A stretch of 64,000 nucleotides of DNA, from NCBI GenBank assembly GCA_963811805.1, contig CAWESU010000001.1, positions 496,001 through 560,000 on the forward strand, written 5' to 3'. How positions within the stretch are numbered: position 1 is the first letter of the stretch; each line of letters begins with the position of its first letter. Made by a program: the position numbers and the translations under genes. Under the pieces are notes generated by a model. That model was not told the DNA's origin. It made no database searches and worked only from the letters and a program-made list of their open reading frames with translations. The stretch comes from DAHUXN01 sp963811805 (GTDB taxonomy: Bacteria; Acidobacteriota; Terriglobia; Acidiferrales; UBA7541). Of this stretch, positions 58,880-64,000 are shown one piece after another.

Positions 58880-60439
58880 TTAGAGGCGGGCGCGAAGGCG
58901 CGAGAGGAAGGAATCGAGTTCGCGGATGCGGAAGAGCTTCAGCAGGGCGAGCATCAGCAAAGTTCCAGCAAAGGTAGCGATGACCAGGATTTCGAAGGAG
59001 CCGAGGGCGCGCTGCCAAGGAACGCGCCGTGAGAGCCAGCGCGCGAATTCGAACACGGCGCCCGCGGCAAGTATGGACGCAAGGGTTACTTTCGTGAAAA
59101 ACAGAAGAAGCGCCGAGGTTTCGTGACTGCGCGTGCGTCGGACAAGCAGGATGAACAAAACCACAGTGAGCACGGTAATGCCGATGGAGCTGGCGAGTGC
59201 TAGACCGAGGTGCTGGGCGTGTTTGGCCAGCCACCAGTAAAGCGGAATATCGGCGAAAGTGAGCGCCGTGCCGACGATGGCAGGAGTCCAGGTGTCGTGC
59301 GTGGAATAGAAGCCGCGCGCAAGCAAGTTCTGCGCGCCCCATGCGAACATTCCTAAACAAAAGAGAGCGAGCGTGGACGCGGTGGCGTGCAAATCGGCCT
59401 CGTGCAGACGGGTGTGCGAGTAAACAAAATGGACAACGTAGGGACTTTCGGCGATGGCGAACGCGGAAATAGGAATGAGGAAAAGGATCAGCCCCTTGAG
59501 CGCGTCGTTCAACACCCGGTTCAAGTCGTCGAGTTTCCCCTCGGAATAAAGCTGCGCGAGGATCGGGAACGACGCCACACCGATGGCCTGTCCGACGACG
59601 CCCAAGGGCACGCGCATGAGTGTTTTGGCGTATTGGAGCCACGTGATGGACGCAGGGACGAGATACGAGCCGAACCAGCGGATAATCCAGTCGTCGGTAA
59701 AAGAAAGCGAGAGCGCGAGCATGATGGGAATGGCGAGTTTAACAAACAGGCGAAAGCCGGGATGGCGCAGGTCGAGCGAGAAGGAGAATTTCGCTCCGAC
59801 GCTCCGCGCACCGTAGATCTGGAGAAGCAAATTCCCAAAAAGCGCGCCCACCAGGACTCCGACGGAGAATCCAGCAATGCCGAAGCTTGAGGCAAGAAAC
59901 ACGCCGCCGAAGATGATGAATAGGTTATAGACAATTGGAGCGAGCGAGGGAACCACGAAACGGCCCTTGGCATATTGCACAGCGCTTAGAATGCCGCCCT
60001 CATAAAAGCAGAATTGCGCAGGAAGCATCAGGCGCGTCAGAAAGACGACGTGCTCTTTTTCCGCAGGATTGAAACCCGGGGCGATGGCCGATACAAGTTG
60101 GGGAGCGAAGATTTCCGCCACACAAGTGAGAACGATGACCAACAAGCCCATGAAAGTCATCACCGTGGAAAATGCTCGCCAAGCTTCGTCTTCTCGATTC
60201 TCGGCGGTGAACTTGGCGAAGACCGGAATAAAAGTGATGCTGAGAGAGCCGCCGGCAACGAGGTAATTCAAGAAATCAGGGAGCGTGAAGGCGGCGTAAT
60301 AGGCATCGGTGATAGCATTGGAGCCGATTTGGTGCGCGACGGTCCAATCCCGCAAGAAACCGAGGAAACGGCTGAGTAAAACGCTGGCCATGACGATGCC
60401 GGTGGATTGGATGATTTTGCGGTTGATGCTGTGGGCCAC
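58880..60439 (-). CDS. murJ: lipid II flippase MurJ
   Basis: Flips the peptidoglycan precursor lipid II across the cytoplasmic membrane. A 519-aa protein with about 14 membrane segments. VLLSRFLGFLRDWTVAHQIG at the start, AFTLPDFLNYLVAGGSLSITFIPVF, and the central FPILAQLYSEGKLDDL are typical MviN/MurJ blocks. Starts with GTG at 60439. Full length, so probably functional. Confidence 0.95.
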   Translation of the reverse strand: MAHSINRKIIQSTGIVMASVLLSRFLGFLRDWTVAHQIGSNAITDAYYAAFTLPDFLNYLVAGGSLSITFIPVFAKFTAENREDEAWRAFSTVMTFMGLLVIVLTCVAEIFAPQLVSAIAPGFNPAEKEHVVFLTRLMLPAQFCFYEGGILSAVQYAKGRFVVPSLAPIVYNLFIIFGGVFLASSFGIAGFSVGVLVGALFGNLLLQIYGARSVGAKFSFSLDLRHPGFRLFVKLAIPIMLALSLSFTDDWIIRWFGSYLVPASITWLQYAKTLMRVPLGVVGQAIGVASFPILAQLYSEGKLDDLNRVLNDALKGLILFLIPISAFAIAESPYVVHFVYSHTRLHEADLHATASTLALFCLGMFAWGAQNLLARGFYSTHDTWTPAIVGTALTFADIPLYWWLAKHAQHLGLALASSIGITVLTVVLFILLVRRTRSHETSALLLFFTKVTLASILAAGAVFEFARWLSRRVPWQRALGSFEILVIATFAGTLLMLALLKLFRIRELDSFLSRLRARL

Positions 60440-60576
60440 GGAAACGATAGTACACGGTTGTTCACGCGGAGCCGCGAACCCATTGGCATCCGGGTGCCGG
60501 ACTCCTCAATAGAGATGGCACTTTGGCGTTTTTATGACCACAGCAACGGACCTTCGAGGCGGTGTAGCCTTGCCGG

Positions 60577-61011
60577 TCAGGCGCGGAGGTAGTCGGCCTT
60601 CCAGGTTTTGACGAGCTGCTTGATGGATTTGCGCGTCGTCAGTTTTTCGTCGAGGACGCGGCGGCAGAGGCCCGGCAGTTCGGCGTCACTGGCGAAACGT
60701 AGCGCGACCAATTGGTCGACTGAAAACTTGGGGATCGAAGGCTTGAGGTCGGGAGGAAGTACGCCTTCGAGGCGCAAGCGCATCTCCAGCCGAATCACGC
60801 GATCCTGCACTGTGAGCGCAAACATACGGGCGTAAAGAGCGACAAGAATGAGAGCGATGGAAAGCAGAAGCGAGACAACCGAGTCAAAAGACGGTCCCAG
60901 ATGGATGAGGCGGTAGATCTGGTCAGCAAAGTTGAGAAGCAAAATGGGAAGAGCCACGAGATGGAATGCGGGAACAACGCGACTATGATTGGAGAAGTTT
61001 TGCTCTTTCAT
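60577..61011 (-). CDS. DUF6526-like membrane protein
   Basis: A 144-aa protein with two hydrophobic segments (FHLVALPILLLNFADQIYRL and VSLLLSIALILVALYARMFAL), then a charged part (LTVQDRVIRLEMRLRLEGVL and a C-terminal ELPGLCRRVLDEKLTTRKSIKQ). The start MKEQNFSNHSRVVPAFH matches what I recall of DUF6526. Function unknown. 198 bp follow the esterase gene upstream. Confidence 0.75.
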   Translation of the reverse strand: MKEQNFSNHSRVVPAFHLVALPILLLNFADQIYRLIHLGPSFDSVVSLLLSIALILVALYARMFALTVQDRVIRLEMRLRLEGVLPPDLKPSIPKFSVDQLVALRFASDAELPGLCRRVLDEKLTTRKSIKQLVKTWKADYLRA

Positions 61012-61209
61012 CGAGTCACCCTTTCAAGAGTGGATTTTGCACACATCCGCCTGGGTGTTAGACGCAGAAGCGACGGATTCGTTGGCGCGGAAATCACGCA
61101 AAGTCGCAAAGAAATATGCCTGATGAAGCGACACTGGACGCACAAATCCCTCCACAGATTGAGTACGCAACGGCGCGCAGAAAAGTTCAGTCTTTCTCGG
61201 AGAAGAAAC

Positions 61210-62103
61210 TCAGGGCGCGGGGCGCAGTCCGAAGGCGCGCGAGTGGAACTCGAAGACGGCGGGGAGGCGCGCGGCGAAGTATTGCCAGCCGTGTCCGCCG
61301 GGGTAGAGATGGAATTCATGAGGAATTTTGCGGGAGGCGAGAACGCGATCGAGAGCCTGGGCGCCATGCTCGAAGCCGTATTCGTCTTCAGTGCCGCAAT
61401 CGAAATAAATCTTGAGGCCGGCGAGATCGGCAGTGCGCGCGATCGCGAGTGGGTCGTTGCGGTGCCAGAAAGCAGGGTCAGGGGGAGTGCCAAAGGCGCG
61501 AAGGGCGCGGAAGAGAAGAGATTGCTGGGGATTGGCGAACTTCACGTCGGGAAATTTGTCGAGGAGGGCGGCGCTGTTGGCGCTGACGGACACGAAAAGT
61601 TGCGGGTGGCCGAAGGCGGTGTGGAGCGCACCGTAGCCACCCATGGAGATTCCTGCGATACCGCGGGCGCGGCGCGTGGGCGAAGTACGATAAGTGTGGT
61701 CGATAAAAGGAATGAATTCACGGAGGAAAAAATTTTCGTAACGGTCGCGCCCATCGCGGGAGTTGATGTAAAAGCTGGTGTCGGCGTCGGGGGTGACGAC
61801 GAGAAATTCACCGATTTCGTGCTGCTGCCAGAGATCTTCGATAAGATTCCAGCCTCCAGAGATAACGAGGAATTGCTCGTTACCGCCGAGACCGTGGAGG
61901 AAATAAAGAACCGGGTAGCGGCGCGATTTGCTGGAATCGTAGCTGGGCGGGAGAATCGCACAGTAGCGAGCGTCGTGGCCGAGGATGCGGCTGGGCGTGG
62001 AACGGCATTCGATGCGGCCCAAGTCGGCGCGGGCGGGCGCGGCAAACGCACATAGAAAAAGAAGAAGCGCCGAGACAAACGGAAAGTTACGGCGGTCCTT
62101 CAT
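61210..62103 (-). CDS. secreted esterase (esterase D/antigen 85-like)
   Basis: A 297-aa alpha/beta hydrolase with signal peptide (FVSALLLFLCAFAAPARA). YPVLYFLHGLGGNEQF, VVTPDADTSFYINSRDG, the nucleophile motif GISMGGYGALH, an acidic DCGTEDEYG and the His in PGGHGWQYF match the esterase-D superfamily. Possible substrates include feruloyl or S-formylglutathione-type esters; not assignable. It is 12 bp downstream of the ABC permease gene, on the same strand. Confidence 0.9.
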   Translation of the reverse strand: MKDRRNFPFVSALLLFLCAFAAPARADLGRIECRSTPSRILGHDARYCAILPPSYDSSKSRRYPVLYFLHGLGGNEQFLVISGGWNLIEDLWQQHEIGEFLVVTPDADTSFYINSRDGRDRYENFFLREFIPFIDHTYRTSPTRRARGIAGISMGGYGALHTAFGHPQLFVSVSANSAALLDKFPDVKFANPQQSLLFRALRAFGTPPDPAFWHRNDPLAIARTADLAGLKIYFDCGTEDEYGFEHGAQALDRVLASRKIPHEFHLYPGGHGWQYFAARLPAVFEFHSRAFGLRPAP

Positions 62104-62115
62104 GCTCTGGAGTCG

Positions 62116-63480
62116 CTATTCATAGCGCAGGGCTTCGACGGGATTGAGGCGCGCGGCGCGGGAGGCGGGATAAAGCCCGGCGATGAGGCTCACGGCCACG
62201 GCAAATGCGACGGCTCCGAGCGCAAGCCAGAGCGGCACGGAAGAAATGTCCACCGATGGGAGATTCTGGCGGGCCAGGTAAACGTTGGTGCCAAATGTGA
62301 GCGCGCGGCCGATGAGCCAGCCGAGAAAAACACCGCCGATGCCGCCGACGATGCCCATAACGCCAGCCTCCGCGAAGAAAAGCTGCTTGACGTCGCGATC
62401 GTCCGCGCCAAGGGCTTTGAAAACTCCGATTTCGCGGCGGCGCTCGAGAATGGCCATCACGAGAGTGTTGACGATGCCAAGAGTGGCGACGGCGAGGGCC
62501 AGGCTGCCAAAGATTCCGAGCAAGAGATCGATGACGGTGAAAAAGAGGCGCAGATTCTTGGTGGTATCGAGAAGAGAAAACGTGGCGAAGCCCATGCCCT
62601 TGATGGCGTCTTCGGCGGCTTGAACGTCGCTGGGGTTTTTGACACGGACGGTGAGGCTCGAATAAGTGCGATCGGAGCTGGAGCCATTGACGAGCTGGCG
62701 CAGGTCCGAGACGTCGGTGGCGCTGAGCTGCTCGGCAAGTTGAAGCGGAATGAAGACGCGGCTCCGGCCGAAGCCGCCAAAACCGCCTTCAGGCTGGGTG
62801 TCCACGATGCCGATGATGCGCAATTGCTTTTCGTGCGGAACGACGGAAAAACCAGAATTTGCGGAGTCACTCTTCGTGCCTGAAGAGCCGTGAGCCGCAT
62901 CGCTCGAGCTGAGCGCTTGGCGTTCCGCATACCGCAGGATGAGATCCTTGCCAATCAAAGTCGAAGGCTTGTCGGATAGCTCCTCGGCGAAATCGGATTG
63001 GAGGATCGCTTCACCGGCGTCCGGGCCGGAAAAGAAACGGCCCTGCATACCGTCGAATGCGCCGTCGCCGCGTGCGGAATCGGGCACACCGGCGACGCTG
63101 GTCGGATACGGACTCTCGGCGAAGCGTACTTCGGTCATGAAGCGAATCTGCGGGTAAACTTCGGTCACGTTGGGAAGGTGCGCCAAATCGCGGCGGGCCG
63201 ATTCATCGAGCGGGCGCGATGCGGCCTGCGGAGGCGCGGCAGCGGAGCGGCGTGGGCCGCGGAACTCCTGCATGTCGGCTTGCGAGTACACAAAGACAGC
63301 GTTGAACAAACCGCTGGTTGCGAGGCGCTTGGAAGCGAATTGCTGCAAACCGACGCCCAGAGAAAGCATGGCGACGAGCGAAGCGACGCCGACGCCCACA
63401 CCGAGCGTCGTGAGGGAGTTGCGAAGCATGGCTTCGCGCAAGTTGCGGAACGCGAGTTCGGTCAAATCACCGATTTTCAT
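62116..63480 (-). CDS. MacB/FtsX-family ABC permease
   Basis: A 454-aa permease: a first span near residues 25-50 (LTTLGVGVGVASLVAMLSLGVGLQQ), a large periplasmic MacB-PCD domain, and three C-terminal spans (DLLLGIFGSLALAVATLGIVN, GIGGVFLGWLIG, GAVAFAVAVSLIAGLYPASRAARL). Ends with NPVEALRYE. It overlaps the ATPase gene by 4 bp (ATG at 63480). Unlike the ADOP protein at 46407 it has a cognate ATPase and a single FtsX unit. Substrate unknown. Confidence 0.92.
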   Translation of the reverse strand: MKIGDLTELAFRNLREAMLRNSLTTLGVGVGVASLVAMLSLGVGLQQFASKRLATSGLFNAVFVYSQADMQEFRGPRRSAAAPPQAASRPLDESARRDLAHLPNVTEVYPQIRFMTEVRFAESPYPTSVAGVPDSARGDGAFDGMQGRFFSGPDAGEAILQSDFAEELSDKPSTLIGKDLILRYAERQALSSSDAAHGSSGTKSDSANSGFSVVPHEKQLRIIGIVDTQPEGGFGGFGRSRVFIPLQLAEQLSATDVSDLRQLVNGSSSDRTYSSLTVRVKNPSDVQAAEDAIKGMGFATFSLLDTTKNLRLFFTVIDLLLGIFGSLALAVATLGIVNTLVMAILERRREIGVFKALGADDRDVKQLFFAEAGVMGIVGGIGGVFLGWLIGRALTFGTNVYLARQNLPSVDISSVPLWLALGAVAFAVAVSLIAGLYPASRAARLNPVEALRYE

Positions 63481-64000
63481 TGGCGCACTCCTGCCTCCCG
63501 CGTTCCCGATTCGCTCGCCGGTGTTTCGGAGATGAGCTTGCCATCGGCAAGGGTCAAAATACGATGAGCGAAACGGCCCGCCAAGGGATGTTCGTGCGTA
63601 ACCATCACGACGGTCATGCCAAGATCCTGATTGAAGGACCTGAGAAGAAGCATGACTTCTTCGCCGGTGGCGCTGTCGAGATTGCCAGTGGGCTCGTCCG
63701 CCAGCAGAATGCTGGGGCGATTGACCAAGGCGCGAGCGAGCGCGGCGCGCTGCTGTTCGCCGCCAGAAAGTTCGCTGGGCCGATGGGTGAGCCGTTTTTC
63801 CAGGCGGACGCGCTCAAGAGCTTCGCGCACACGCGCGCTACGTTCGCCGCGCGGCACTTCGGCAAAGCGCAAAGGAAGTTCGACGTTTTCCTCGAGGGTC
63901 ATGCGCGGCAAAAGATTGAAGGCCTGGAAAACCATGCCGACGGTGCCGCTCCGATATCGAGCGAGCTCGTGAGTGTCCATTTCAGCGAGATTGCGGCTTT
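63477..64000 (-). CDS. ABC transporter ATP-binding protein (MacB/LolD type), partial
   Basis: The 5-prime part lies beyond the window edge; the frame stays open to base 64000. The visible part has the Q-loop MVFQAFNLLPRMT, the signature LSGGEQQRAALARAL, Walker B ILLADEPTGNLDS and the H-loop VMVTHEH. It is typical of LolD/MacB ATPases, which power permeases of the FtsX class. The permease follows with a 4-bp overlap. Walker A is missing from view. Confidence 0.9.
   Translation of the reverse strand, partial: SRNLAEMDTHELARYRSGTVGMVFQAFNLLPRMTLEENVELPLRFAEVPRGERSARVREALERVRLEKRLTHRPSELSGGEQQRAALARALVNRPSILLADEPTGNLDSATGEEVMLLLRSFNQDLGMTVVMVTHEHPLAGRFAHRILTLADGKLISETPASESGTREAGVRQ

Noticed and set aside
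1..64000. CRISPR arrays, rRNA or tRNA genes
   Set aside because: Reading through the window I saw no regularly spaced repeats and no tRNA- or rRNA-like segments; a dedicated search could still find a missed tRNA.

Overview
The window looks like a chromosomal segment of an Acidobacteriota bacterium (class Terriglobia or a close relative). The basis is family content, not a marker gene: a PadR regulator next to a large ADOP-type ABC permease, a FecR/DUF6600 envelope protein, TonB and TolC proteins, a lipid A locus that uses LpxI, an AroD-AroE fusion, and many secreted glycosidases and peptidases. G+C is high except in two AT-richer islands, near 7.7-10.4 kb and 12.4-13.3 kb. I saw no rRNA, tRNA or CRISPR array.

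Layout. 0-3 kb: a fucose/arabinose isomerase-family protein and a secreted GH27 alpha-galactosidase, with a LacI-type operator candidate between them. 3-7.6 kb: trpD, a two-gene ABC-2 transporter, a DinB-like protein and a small exported protein. 7.8-10.3 kb: an IS1595-family element that I could delimit at base level from its terminal inverted repeats and an 8-bp target duplication. It carries the transposase, a proteasome/HslV-like Ntn hydrolase, a zinc-ribbon protein and a 45-residue basic protein. 10.5-13.3 kb: an M20 peptidase, a small carboxypeptidase-regulatory-like protein, hairpin repeats and a DUF6998-like orphan. 13.3-17 kb: an aroDE-trpE-trpG operon on the minus strand. 17-27.4 kb: mostly minus-strand housekeeping and envelope genes. 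fabZ, lpxA, lpxI, a Gfo/Idh/MocA oxidoreductase, a TonB-like protein, a 31-residue membrane peptide and miaA are tightly packed, mostly with 4-bp overlaps. They are followed by tetR, hflX, pgsA and an AMMECR1 protein. 27.6-46 kb: secreted M13 and S9 peptidases, esterase-like and BNR-repeat proteins, a tandem pair of related exported proteins, a ROK kinase, a RhaT-type transporter, an APC permease and a GH2 exo-glucosaminidase. This resembles a scavenging lifestyle on sugars and peptides. 46-57 kb: PadR and ADOP permease, then an NtrB/NtrC-type pair followed by two envelope genes (FecR/DUF6600 and TolC). Each of those two genes has a well-spaced sigma-54 (-24/-12) promoter candidate. 57-64 kb: a lipoprotein deacetylase, MurJ, DUF6526, an esterase and a MacB-like ABC permease with its ATPase, which runs off the window.

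The two most notable points are the IS1595-type element carrying a proteasome-like hydrolase, and a likely self-contained sigma-54 envelope-response module made of sensor, activator, FecR-like protein and TolC-like exporter.
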